Source: Arcicella aurantiaca
Lineage (GTDB): Bacteria; Bacteroidota; Bacteroidia; Cytophagales; Spirosomataceae
NCBI RefSeq assembly: GCF_003148625.1
Contig: NZ_QGGO01000011.1
Location: 9,873 to 73,872 of the forward strand
DNA length: 64,000 nucleotides
Direction: 5' to 3'
Positions 34,139 to 43,031 of the stretch are shown here, in pieces; position 1 is the first letter of the stretch; each line of letters begins with the position of its first letter. Under the pieces are notes generated by a model. The model made no database searches. It was not told where the DNA came from and saw nothing but the letters and a program-made list of their open reading frames with translations. The position numbers and the translations under genes are program-made.

Positions 34139-35040
34139 TTTTCTAAATCTTTACCATATTCTGTTTTGAAAAAATCTTTAATGGCTTGTTTGTCTCTGCC
34201 AACTCGGTGGTAAACTTCGTAAATTTTGGCATCAACTAAAAATCTATACCAAAAACCTTGTAAGAAATGCCACATCAAGCCTTGTTTACCATCTAAAAAA
34301 CCTAATCTGAAAATATATCGGTAAAAAAAGTAAAAAACAGGTCTTGTGAACAATGGAACAGAAGCGTATTTTACCTTTAAATATCTTTTTCGTTGTTCTT
34401 GTGTCCCAAATAATTTGGGTTCAACGGCTTCAAAATCTCTAAAATTATACTTGATATTCAGTAAATCAATGACTTCACGGATTGCATAAAGATTATGTTT
34501 TTGTGTCCACCAAGTAAGATTATTCAGGTTATGGTCAACCAAATCATATTTCATTTGAATGGTTTTTCCTTCAAATAGTTTGATGTGTTCATCCATCCAA
34601 CTTTCTTCGCAAATTCCCTGACCATTTCTCCAAATACGTAATAACCACATCGGATAATATGAGCCATGACGTATCCATTTATCAAAAAACATGACTCTTC
34701 TTTTGATATACATTCCGCTGATTTCAGCAGGTGTATTATGAAGGCTTTGATTTATTTCTTCGGATAATTCTGGCAAAACATATTCGTCTGCGTCCATTCG
34801 CATGAGCCATTTTGTTTGGTACGGGTTATTTTTTATACCATGATTAAATTGAGTAGCATAATTAACCCACTGATTTTGAGTTACTTTTGCCCCTAATGAC
34901 TCAGCAAGTTCTACTGTTTTATCCGTTGAACCCGAATCTACAATGAAAATTTTATCTGTAAATGTCAATAAAGATTTCAAACATCGTTCAATGTGTTTTT
35001 CTTCGTTGAAAGTTAAGATGATGACTGTAATATCTTGCAT
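34135..35040 (-). CDS. Glycosyltransferase family 2 (WaaE/KdtX-like)
   Basis: 301 residues, GT-A. DITVIILTFNEEKHIERCL starts the fold. IVDSGSTDKT and the DxD motif in MRMDADEYVLP give donor and metal binding. WIRHGSYYPMWLLRIWRNG resembles the LPS core beta-glucosyltransferase WaaE/KdtX group. The C-terminal third contains an amphipathic stretch (FTRPVFYFFYRYIFRLGFLDG) that may contact the membrane. It overlaps the WcaF-like gene by four bases and lies 22 bases after the GT4 gene. Confidence 0.88.
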   Translation of the reverse strand: MQDITVIILTFNEEKHIERCLKSLLTFTDKIFIVDSGSTDKTVELAESLGAKVTQNQWVNYATQFNHGIKNNPYQTKWLMRMDADEYVLPELSEEINQSLHNTPAEISGMYIKRRVMFFDKWIRHGSYYPMWLLRIWRNGQGICEESWMDEHIKLFEGKTIQMKYDLVDHNLNNLTWWTQKHNLYAIREVIDLLNIKYNFRDFEAVEPKLFGTQEQRKRYLKVKYASVPLFTRPVFYFFYRYIFRLGFLDGKQGLMWHFLQGFWYRFLVDAKIYEVYHRVGRDKQAIKDFFKTEYGKDLEK

Positions 35041-35062
35041 TATTTATTGTTGATTGGGCTGT

Positions 35063-36208
35063 TTACTTTCTGGCAATTTTCTCAAATTCTGTGTAGAGTT
35101 GTCTTGCCACAAGTTCTATATCATATCTATCTTTTACCAAAGAAACGCCATTTTTAGCGATTTTTTGGCAATATAATTCATCATCTAACATTTTATACAA
35201 TCCCGCTACAATACTTTCGGTATTTAGTTCAACGACGTAAGCGGCATTGGTTTCTTTAATTGCTTCTCCAAAACCTACTCGGTCTGATAGCAGCGAAGGA
35301 ATACCCGAAATAAGAGCTTCAAGTGTTGCAATTGAAAAACCTTCTGAATGAGATGGTAATGCAAAAATATCTGCGTCTGCGAATGCTGCCAATTTATCAT
35401 CGCCTGTCAACATTCCGACCAATTTGATACGGTTTTGTAAATTGTTTTCTGCAATAAAATTTTGCGTTTCAGTCAAGTATCCATCATCTGGACCTGCCAT
35501 TACTAACAAACAATCTTCTCTTTTATTAGCAACTGTTTTAAAAGCTGGTAAAAGTAAATCTAAGCCTTTTTTAAGATTAATTCGACTTAAAAAAAGAATG
35601 ATTTTTTTATCTGTTGGTAAATTGAATTTTTCTCTGAACAATCCTTTTGAAGGAAGTTTGGCAAAATTACTCAAGTTCATTCCATTTGGAATAATCTTCA
35701 CATTTGAATGCTGGAAACCTAAAAAACGCTTTAAATCTTCTTGTTCGTCAGTATTATTTATTTGAATAAGTTCAGTTTTCTTTAGAATACTTTTTTGAAA
35801 TAAAAGCCCAAATAAATACTTTTTCCAATATCCTTTACTAATCGTCCAACGGTCGAGCAAACCATGCGTAGTAATACATTTTGCGGTTGTAATACCTGCT
35901 AAATAAGGAGCAACACCCGCAAAGTGCCATACACCATGAATGTGAATAATATCGTATTCGTTACCGTGTTGTTTAATCCATGAATATAATTCTGGTGAAA
36001 ATTCAGCCCAAAATTTTGCAAACCAATGACGTTTACAAGTTACAACTTTAGCACCTTCAGGAATGGCATATATTTTTTGTCCTTCTGAAATGGGCGTAAG
36101 AATGGTTACTTCTGCACCCATTGACATTTGAACGATGGCATGGTCGTAAATGATTTTTGGTGGGCCACCAATATCCCAAGAATATCCACAGATATTTAAT
36201 ATTTTCAT
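35063..36208 (-). CDS. Glycosyltransferase family 4 (GT-B)
   Basis: 381 residues. MKILNICGYSWDIGGPPKII opens the acceptor domain. IIHIHGVWHF and TTHGLLDRWTIS are GT4-like. The donor domain has FLSRINLKKGLDLLLPAF and the E-x7-E motif EGFSIATLEALISGIP. No membrane span is present. It overlaps the acyltransferase gene by four bases (36205-36208), continuing the tight minus-strand operon. Sugar specificity is unknown. Confidence 0.9.
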   Translation of the reverse strand: MKILNICGYSWDIGGPPKIIYDHAIVQMSMGAEVTILTPISEGQKIYAIPEGAKVVTCKRHWFAKFWAEFSPELYSWIKQHGNEYDIIHIHGVWHFAGVAPYLAGITTAKCITTHGLLDRWTISKGYWKKYLFGLLFQKSILKKTELIQINNTDEQEDLKRFLGFQHSNVKIIPNGMNLSNFAKLPSKGLFREKFNLPTDKKIILFLSRINLKKGLDLLLPAFKTVANKREDCLLVMAGPDDGYLTETQNFIAENNLQNRIKLVGMLTGDDKLAAFADADIFALPSHSEGFSIATLEALISGIPSLLSDRVGFGEAIKETNAAYVVELNTESIVAGLYKMLDDELYCQKIAKNGVSLVKDRYDIELVARQLYTEFEKIARK

Positions 36209-37248
36209 TTTAAAATAAACTTTGCAATTGGTTTTTCAATCCACTTATGCACAAAAAAACTGGTAATAACGATTGAAATAATGATTAGATAACTATAATT
36301 AATTTCCTGAGTTGCGGTGAATTTATAGCCCAGCATTTGGGGAATTTTATTCATTAAAAGCATCATCGGAAAATGAATAAGATATAGTGCATAAGAAGCG
36401 TCTCCGAGCATTAAAAATATTTTAGGAAACGATATTACACCATCTTTTTCTAAATTGAGAAGTGTAAGCAAAATCAGTCCAGAGGGTAATCCGAATGTCA
36501 AAACTCTTTGAAACGAATCTACATCGCTCACTTCGTATCCAAAATAGATAATAATACTTATGGCAACGGTAAGCAAAATTAGCGACAATGCTTTAGAAAG
36601 TTGTACTTTTTCGTAAAACTGAAATATTAAACAACCTAAAACAAATTCAAAATTATAACCGCTAAAAATGAAATTAAAATACGTTAATTCGCTTCCTGAC
36701 TTTTGGATAAATATATTGTAAAATGATACAAGTAATATCAAAAAAGGAATAATGATGAGTCTTTTTGAGATAATAAGAAGAGCAAAAACTACGTAAAAGA
36801 ATATTTCGTAGCTCAATGTCCAAGTAACAGGATTTATCGCAAAGTGTAACGGAAATAATGAATACGTTTGTAAATAGGCAATAATAGTATGAGGATACCC
36901 AATGCTAAATACATTTTTGTGTAAAACATGGGTTATTAGCCATCCCAAAGTGAATAGGAGGGTTGTCACAATCCAGTAAATTGGATAAACTCTTACAAAG
37001 CGTTTGCTTAAATAATCTTTTAATTTTGCAGGATTATTAAGGTAGTTTTTACTGGTAAAATGTATAATAAAACCACTTATTACAAAGAATAAATCGACAC
37101 CTGCAAATCCAATACTGAAAAAGTCCCCCAAAAGTAAATGTGGTTCATAATAACGTTTTACATACCCCCCTGTGTGGTGAATAACCACCGCCAAAGCTGC
37201 AAAACCTCTTAGAAACTGAATGGAATTTATGATTTTTTTTGAAGACAT
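36205..37248 (-). CDS. Acyltransferase 3 family (OafA/YrhL-like) membrane O-acyltransferase
   Basis: 347 residues, about 10 membrane segments. The family signature INSIQFLRGFAALAVVIHHTGG at the N-terminus contains the active-site His. RFVRVYPIYWIVT and TWTLSYEIFFYVVFALL are further conserved blocks. Such proteins move acyl groups across the membrane to modify surface sugars (O-antigen acetylation, for example). No SGNH domain is fused. It sits between two GT4 genes, three bases from the next one, so co-expression with the glycan genes is nearly certain. Confidence 0.9.
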   Translation of the reverse strand: MSSKKIINSIQFLRGFAALAVVIHHTGGYVKRYYEPHLLLGDFFSIGFAGVDLFFVISGFIIHFTSKNYLNNPAKLKDYLSKRFVRVYPIYWIVTTLLFTLGWLITHVLHKNVFSIGYPHTIIAYLQTYSLFPLHFAINPVTWTLSYEIFFYVVFALLIISKRLIIIPFLILLVSFYNIFIQKSGSELTYFNFIFSGYNFEFVLGCLIFQFYEKVQLSKALSLILLTVAISIIIYFGYEVSDVDSFQRVLTFGLPSGLILLTLLNLEKDGVISFPKIFLMLGDASYALYLIHFPMMLLMNKIPQMLGYKFTATQEINYSYLIIISIVITSFFVHKWIEKPIAKFILK

Positions 37249-37251
37249 TAA

Positions 37252-38397
37252 TTATAAAACTGCTAAGTATCCTGCGTACATTTCTTTCGCCACGTTTTCA
37301 GGAGAGTATTCTTGGATAATTTGTTGAGAGGCTATTCCCATTTCTTTTAAATTTTGGGATTGGCTCATGAATTTCAATAAATTGGTCGTTATTTCCTCTT
37401 GATTATAAGGTGAAAAAGTAAAGCCATTTACGCCATTTTTCACTAAATCAATAGCACATCCACATTTTTCAGAAACCAGCACAGGCATTCCGCAAGCCAT
37501 TGCTTCATTGACAACCAAGCCCCAAGGTTCTGAATAACTTGGTAACACTAAAACGTCACTTAATGCTAAATATTCGGGTACTTGTTGCCAAGAAACGCCT
37601 TTTTGAAAGCTAATATTTTTTATTTGTTTGGTGCTGACCAGCCTTTGCAACTCTTCTTTTTGTTCGCCATCTCCCAAAATAATAACTCCCCAATCAGTCG
37701 TAATTTGTTTTTGAGCCTCAGCAAATGCTTTTAAGAAATTAATTAAGTTTTTATAGTCAATTAATCTTCCTACAAAAATGAAATTATGCGAGGCAACTCC
37801 TAATAACTGCTGTTTTGAATATTTATCTTCTACGTTTTTATCGTAGATACGTTTGAGTGCTACATTATCAACACAATTGCGATTGACTAACATTTTGGAA
37901 GTTTTTGCACCTAATTCTATCAGATAGTTTTTAGAGAGCGTTCCAAAATTGAAGTATCCATCGTATTGTTTGATAATAAACGATTTTATTGATTCTTTAA
38001 ATTTATCCCGAACATGGTCGCCAGCGGTTGACTCATTTGAAAGAATGGTCTTAATACCCTTTAGTTTGCAATAAAATAAAATTGCCCACGAAGCTAAGTC
38101 ATAATACCCTGTTAGATTGACAACATCGGGTTTGAATTGTCGAATTTCCCGCAATATTCCCGAAACTTTTTGCCCTAAACTAACTTCTTCAAGTGTACCA
38201 TCATGTAAAAGTTTATAGGGATATTGATGAATAGAAGTGTCTAAATTTCCTAAGTCAACTCTACTTTTCTCAATAGTCGCAATTTGTACTACTAATAATT
38301 CATCTTTTTGGTGTTGTTCAATTATTTTTTGTAATTCATTAAAAATAATTGCCTTATAATGAGCCCATAATTGATTATGAACAATTAAAATTTTCAT
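37252..38397 (-). CDS. Glycosyltransferase family 4 (GT-B)
   Basis: 381 residues. The N-terminal MKILIVHNQLWAHYKAIIFNE and IKTILSNESTAGDH fit a GT4 acceptor domain. In the second domain FVGRLIDYKNLINFLKAF and the E-x7-E motif EPWGLVVNEAMACGMP give the donor-binding signature. It is cytoplasmic. It is separated from the O-antigen polymerase-like gene by seven bases and from the acyltransferase gene by three, so all are in one transcript. Donor sugar is unknown. Confidence 0.9.
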   Translation of the reverse strand: MKILIVHNQLWAHYKAIIFNELQKIIEQHQKDELLVVQIATIEKSRVDLGNLDTSIHQYPYKLLHDGTLEEVSLGQKVSGILREIRQFKPDVVNLTGYYDLASWAILFYCKLKGIKTILSNESTAGDHVRDKFKESIKSFIIKQYDGYFNFGTLSKNYLIELGAKTSKMLVNRNCVDNVALKRIYDKNVEDKYSKQQLLGVASHNFIFVGRLIDYKNLINFLKAFAEAQKQITTDWGVIILGDGEQKEELQRLVSTKQIKNISFQKGVSWQQVPEYLALSDVLVLPSYSEPWGLVVNEAMACGMPVLVSEKCGCAIDLVKNGVNGFTFSPYNQEEITTNLLKFMSQSQNLKEMGIASQQIIQEYSPENVAKEMYAGYLAVL

Positions 38398-38404
38398 AAA
38401 TGGC

Positions 38405-39745
38405 TTACATTACGGGTGATGTTTTAGGAACAGATTTTTTTAGAAAGTTTATATTTCTTTGAATATATTTTATGCCCAAAAAGCGAATCATTACGCAAAA
38501 AATAAACCAATACGGAGTTCCATAAGGTTCGCCACCTGTGAATAGACCCACGAAATAGCACATATAAAAATATCCCAAAAACGTTGTCAGTGGATTTCTG
38601 CCTTCTTTGATAGCTCGTAATGCTTCGATGAAAATAACAAAATTCATCAATGAAAAGCTGATAAAAGCCATGATTCCACAATCAATCCAAGTTTCTAACA
38701 AAGGAATGTCCATGTAAAGGAAACGATAGCCTTTTCCTAATATTAATTGCCATGGAGTTTCAAAAAATACTTTTTTAAACTCCGCAAAACTATTAACCCT
38801 ACCCATTGCTGAGTAATCTATACTTTTTGTATCTTCAGCCATACCTGTGGCTGTCAATATTGCTTTTGTAAAGGTTATGGTCACTGCATCGTAATACATG
38901 GTGATGATAGAAACTAACTTTGCTTGCGTACTGACAAAATATGAAAATCCTGCAAAAAGTAGGAGAATAAGGAAGAAGTTTTGAGGTTTGAAAATCCCTA
39001 AAAAGACGTTTTTAACCGATTGACGAGAAATATTATAGTAACAAAAAATCGCAATTGTAAAAAAGAATGCGAGCAATATTGAACGTGCCTGTGTTAAAAC
39101 CAAGACAATTATCGACAATACTAAATTTGCTAAAGAAAATATTTTCCAAATCATGCTTTTGTTTTTCAACATCAAATAGGAGGCGAAAACACCTCCAAAA
39201 GCATTTCGGGCATATACGTGAGGGTTTCCACTTGCTGTGGTTGAACCGTCTCCAAAAACAACTGAAGCTCTTTGACCAATGACAAAGTATGGATTGGTTG
39301 CCATTGAGTAAATCAAGCAAACACTACCGAGAAAAGTAAGCCCCACAACAATTGGCAAGAAATAGTCTTTAATATCATTTGATACCCCAAGAAGTAAGAA
39401 GAAAAACGTAAAAATGAACATATAATTTCCTAAATCTCGTATAAAAACGTAGCGATTGGCAGAATATCCATAAAATGGATTGGCAAAAAAGAAGTTGATT
39501 AGAGCAATGGCAATAAATACCGATGCAAGACGAAAAAGAGGCAAATTAGGCTTATAAAACTTTTTGAATATATCGTCAGGGGAAATCATTAATATCATTC
39601 CAAGTACCAAACTACCAATTGTGAAGGTAGATGCCCCACCAAATCCCGCAATTTCTTTGAAAAAGAAAATTAAAGGACTTCCCATGAAAACCATGAAAAT
39701 ACCTAAAAACTGTCGGCTATACTTAAAGTTGAAAAAAGAGTTCAT
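38405..39745 (-). CDS. O-antigen polymerase/ligase-like membrane protein (Wzy/WaaL)
   Basis: 446 residues with about 11 membrane segments. A long loop near the middle (residues 265-330, ending FFETPWQLILGKGYRFLYMD) matches the large periplasmic loop of the Wzy_C/O-antigen ligase family (the LGxG segment). It either polymerises undecaprenyl-linked repeat units or ligates them to an acceptor. Sequence alone does not tell these apart. It is seven bases upstream of the GT4 gene in the minus-strand operon. Confidence 0.82.
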   Translation of the reverse strand: MNSFFNFKYSRQFLGIFMVFMGSPLIFFFKEIAGFGGASTFTIGSLVLGMILMISPDDIFKKFYKPNLPLFRLASVFIAIALINFFFANPFYGYSANRYVFIRDLGNYMFIFTFFFLLLGVSNDIKDYFLPIVVGLTFLGSVCLIYSMATNPYFVIGQRASVVFGDGSTTASGNPHVYARNAFGGVFASYLMLKNKSMIWKIFSLANLVLSIIVLVLTQARSILLAFFFTIAIFCYYNISRQSVKNVFLGIFKPQNFFLILLLFAGFSYFVSTQAKLVSIITMYYDAVTITFTKAILTATGMAEDTKSIDYSAMGRVNSFAEFKKVFFETPWQLILGKGYRFLYMDIPLLETWIDCGIMAFISFSLMNFVIFIEALRAIKEGRNPLTTFLGYFYMCYFVGLFTGGEPYGTPYWFIFCVMIRFLGIKYIQRNINFLKKSVPKTSPVM

Positions 39746-39789
39746 GATGTAAAATTACAAACTATTTAAGAAAAAGAGATGTATCGTTA

Positions 39790-41508
39790 TTAATGAATAT
39801 TTTTAGTTTTGAATTCATACACCCAAAAACTATCGCCACCACTTTTCATGAATGTTTTGATAGGCGTGTACTCACTCAAATTTTGCTTAGTTACTAAATA
39901 ATGATATTTACCTGCTGCAAAGTTGTTGAAAGCTTCTTGTTGAACTAAACAATGACTCATGTTTTTGTTAGATTCAAAGAAGAAATCCACGTCGTAACGG
40001 TTTATTACTGCTGAATCGTAATATTTTAGAGCAATTTGATATTGGGTATCAAATAACTTTTCATCTTCAAACGCAAATGATTGTGCAACAATTGGTAAGC
40101 TAAACTTATTTAAAGAATCATTGGCAGGTAATTTCAATAAACTATTTAATTTATTTATTCTGTAATTATCACTTGCATTAAGTAAGAATTCTCTTTGGAG
40201 ACAACTTTTGTTTTTAGGTAATAATCCGTCAAAATCGAGTTCACAAGCTATTTTTTCATTATTGGGCAAAGTCTTTATCCATGCAATCGCATCCGCAAGA
40301 TTTGCTTGTTGAGATTTAATTTCTCGATTATTTTTAAAAATTGAATAAGATGTATTTGTTAATAACAGCAAACCTGCCAAAGTTATTTTCCAATTAGTAT
40401 TAAGTTTTATAATATTCCCTAAACCATAACCAATTAGGATAAGTGCCATAATTGACATCGGAACTGTATGCGATGAATAAAGTTGAGACGCTTTTAACGA
40501 AGAGAACATAAAAAAGAAAAAATTCCCAAGAAATATCAAAACCAACGTTTTAGATTGATGCTGTTTATAGAAATACCAAATACCGATAAGGGCAAATATT
40601 GAGAAAAAAATATTCATTGGCTGACTCACAAAAGCATTGATGAATGACATATTAAAAAAACTTGCCATAGGGTCATGATTAATTTTAATGAATACGCCAC
40701 CTAAAAATGACTTCATCACCACTAATGTATCCGTGATGATAAATGGCATTAAAGCAAAAAGAGCAACCACCGAAATTAAAATGAGATTTAGGAATCTTTT
40801 TAAAGAAATCTTTTCATTTTTGAGCATCACCAAAATGCTAATAAATACAAAAGGACTTAAAAACAAATAGATTAAGCGTTGGGTAATGACAACGAAAAAT
40901 AGAAAAATTATATAAAATGCAGATTTGGGAGTTATTTTATCAGTAAATAATATCTGAATGAGGATATAAAGAAAAATGCTGGCAGAAAGTGCTTCAGGTC
41001 TGATAATTGGAACGGATAACCAAAGGAAATCAGCACATAAACAAACTAAGACCAACATAAACTTCGTCTGATTATTGAGCGAATTATTTTGGCAGTGAAT
41101 AATAAATTGAATGGTCTTGAAGATAATAAAACCTACTAAAAAGATTTGAACGTAGCGTTCCCAAATAACAAATGTCTCTCTATGATTCAGATAATAAAAA
41201 GCATTTTTATCAATAATGGTTAAAATATCAGATAAGCTATGAAAAGTTCCAATCTGTGTAAAGAGTGTATAGCCTGTCCAAACAAGAAATAGAAAATAAG
41301 CAATAAATGTACTTGGGATTGCTGCCCACTCTAATGCTCTTGGGGTATTACCATAAAAGAGAAAAATACCTGATTCTCCAATAAAATTTTCATCAGTGGT
41401 ATAAGTAATAATTGGAGGCGGTGATACAATTCCGAAGTAAATACTAATTATCAAAAGTATCAATAAAATAATAATAGAGATAATCGAAAGATTACGGATT
41501 GAATACAT
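39790..41508 (-). CDS. Multi-pass membrane protein, GT-C glycosyltransferase-like
   Basis: 572 residues with roughly 11-13 membrane segments in the first 400, then a soluble domain of about 170 residues. After the first segment the loop TTDENFIGESGIFLFYGNTP has an acidic pair followed by a Gly-rich turn, as in the first loop of GT-C (PMT/ArnT-type) transferases that use polyprenyl-linked sugars. This is only a partial match, so the family call is tentative. It is the first gene of the minus-strand glycan operon, 44 bases before the Wzy-like gene. Confidence 0.6.
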   Translation of the reverse strand: MYSIRNLSIISIIILLILLIISIYFGIVSPPPIITYTTDENFIGESGIFLFYGNTPRALEWAAIPSTFIAYFLFLVWTGYTLFTQIGTFHSLSDILTIIDKNAFYYLNHRETFVIWERYVQIFLVGFIIFKTIQFIIHCQNNSLNNQTKFMLVLVCLCADFLWLSVPIIRPEALSASIFLYILIQILFTDKITPKSAFYIIFLFFVVITQRLIYLFLSPFVFISILVMLKNEKISLKRFLNLILISVVALFALMPFIITDTLVVMKSFLGGVFIKINHDPMASFFNMSFINAFVSQPMNIFFSIFALIGIWYFYKQHQSKTLVLIFLGNFFFFMFSSLKASQLYSSHTVPMSIMALILIGYGLGNIIKLNTNWKITLAGLLLLTNTSYSIFKNNREIKSQQANLADAIAWIKTLPNNEKIACELDFDGLLPKNKSCLQREFLLNASDNYRINKLNSLLKLPANDSLNKFSLPIVAQSFAFEDEKLFDTQYQIALKYYDSAVINRYDVDFFFESNKNMSHCLVQQEAFNNFAAGKYHYLVTKQNLSEYTPIKTFMKSGGDSFWVYEFKTKNIH

Positions 41509-41889
41509 GGGCTAAAGAGGTTAAAATTAGAAAAAGCCTTCATACGATACGTATGAAGGCTTTTTTATGTACAGGATTATAAAATGCTTCACATACAATA
41601 ATATACTTAGTAGTATGGAGTTTGTCAGAAAATATCTAATTTCTTAGGAGATATTTTTGTGTCGAAATCGTATTATTTATGTAAAATTAAGACTTTAAAT
41701 CAACTTTTTTTATGATTTCTTTGAAAAATATTTATCGATATGGATGAATTTACATTGATTAAGACCAGAATTGCTTGTTGTACAAAGTTAGGCTGTCAAT
41801 AGTTACTTTGTTGCTCGAAAGTTTTTGTCTGAATTAAGATAATCAAGCTTATGTGAGTGCTAAACCCTAAATCCCAATCTGAATTTGAA
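41509..41889. other. Non-coding spacer, 381 bases
   Basis: Holds the terminator at 41531-41566. It also holds a weaker hairpin AAAATATCT/AGATATTTTT at about 41631-41658. Near 41863-41880 is a heptamer-phased segment ACCCTAA, ATCCCAA abutting the AraC stop, related to copy B at 13871. No ORF or RNA gene was recognised in the rest. Confidence 0.55.
41531..41566. terminator. Terminator upstream of the glycan operon
   Basis: AAAAAGCCTTCATAC (41531-41545) and GTATGAAGGCTTTTT (41551-41565) are perfectly complementary. On the minus strand it would stop transcripts from the AraC-type gene before they enter the glycan operon at 41508. Confidence 0.85.
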
Positions 41890-42840
41890 CTATTTAATTT
41901 TTGAATATTTCTTCGGATTCATTCCCATATATCGCTCAAAAATCCTTGTAAAATGACTTAAATTGCTAAAACCTACTTGAAAACCTGCATCAGAAACGGT
42001 CATTTGTTGTGTTTTAATGAGATTGGCGGCTTCTAAAATCCTCATTTTTTGGTGATAATTATAAATACTCTGACCAAATATCTGTTTAAAGAGCCTCGAA
42101 ACTTTACTCTTACTCATATTAGCCATTGCCGCTAAATTATCTAAACTTGGACAAATCGTTAAGTCGTCTAAAAGTTTATTGCGTACTTCTTGAAGTGCAT
42201 GAATATCAGCGTTATTAATCGGATAATTTTCATTGTTCCGTTTTAATAGCATTAAAAGAAAATGGTAAATAAGTTCTTCCGATTTTATTTTATAGCATAA
42301 ATCAGATAACGCTTCGTCTGAGTCGAAATCAAAAATTTCTTTGGCAATAATGGATATTTTATCAGAAATCATTTCTTCATAGAGAAAGGGCTGATTATTG
42401 GCTAAAATAACATCAAGTATGCTGTGTTCGGAATCTGATTTTATCAGTTCAGAGAGATAATCTATTTTTACTCCAACAATGATATTGTTAATCGGTGTTT
42501 GAGCAGGCAATGAAATATTTAACGCTGTATTTGAAGAACTAAGTTGTATATAGGGTAAGAAAGGAGGATGGAAATTTTTGGTAGAATTTAATAAATTCCT
42601 AAAGCTAAATGAAATATATTCTTGTCTTCCATGTGTGATTTTTCTGTCGCCTTTTTCTTCCATGTTCAATTTACACTGAACAATTAAGATGTTTATTTTT
42701 CCAAACAATTCTACTCTTTTTACATAACCTTCTCCAATGCTCGACGGTAAATCTATTCGTTTATTGTTAGGATTTTCTTTGAATGATTTATTCAAATACT
42801 GAAACAGATTACTGCCATCTAAGGTTGATTCTGGGTGCAT
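41890..42840 (-). CDS. AraC family transcriptional regulator
   Basis: 316 residues. The C-terminal 100 residues carry two helix-turn-helix units (LDNLAAMANMSKSKVSRLFKQ and VSDAGFQVGFSNLSHFTRIFERYMG, ending PKKYSKIK). The N-terminal 200 residues are a sensor domain of no recognised family. In Bacteroidota such regulators frequently sit beside TonB-dependent receptor genes and control their uptake. It is divergent from the TonB receptor at 43032 with a 191-base spacer containing TTACGTT and AACGTAA half-sites, a likely shared operator. Confidence 0.88.
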   Translation of the reverse strand: MHPESTLDGSNLFQYLNKSFKENPNNKRIDLPSSIGEGYVKRVELFGKINILIVQCKLNMEEKGDRKITHGRQEYISFSFRNLLNSTKNFHPPFLPYIQLSSSNTALNISLPAQTPINNIIVGVKIDYLSELIKSDSEHSILDVILANNQPFLYEEMISDKISIIAKEIFDFDSDEALSDLCYKIKSEELIYHFLLMLLKRNNENYPINNADIHALQEVRNKLLDDLTICPSLDNLAAMANMSKSKVSRLFKQIFGQSIYNYHQKMRILEAANLIKTQQMTVSDAGFQVGFSNLSHFTRIFERYMGMNPKKYSKIK

Positions 42841-42842
42841 AT

Positions 42843-42909
42843 CTTACGTTTTTGGACTAATATTTAAACAAATGTAGCTATTTTAACGTAAAAGCGTAAA
42901 TTATCTTTG
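42843..42909 (+). promoter_or_regulatory. TonB-receptor promoter and inverted operator half-sites
   Basis: TATCTTTG at 42902-42909 is a TAnnTTTG element reading toward the receptor gene. Just upstream, TTACGTT (about 42844) and AACGTAA (about 42884) form a perfect inverted pair about 33 bases apart, and GCGTAAA (42893) may be a further half-site. Position suggests binding by the divergent AraC-type regulator. The 5' leader to the ATG at 43032 is about 115 bases. Confidence 0.5.
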
Positions 42910-43031
42910 CAGTCTAATCATAAACAACTCCATCGTATTTGATAGCACTTCTACTTATACATACAATTAGTTAGCAGTCATATTGCTTGGTGTGTATTTA
43001 GCTAATTTTTTATTCATTCAATTTTTTCAAA

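Noticed and set aside
35424-35765. 113-residue plus-strand ORF opposite a GT4 gene
   Set aside because: Antisense to a glycosyltransferase with clear motifs; no independent support.
39033-39320. 95-residue minus-strand ORF in another frame of the Wzy-like gene
   Set aside because: Out-of-frame shadow of a membrane protein, with no start context or domain.
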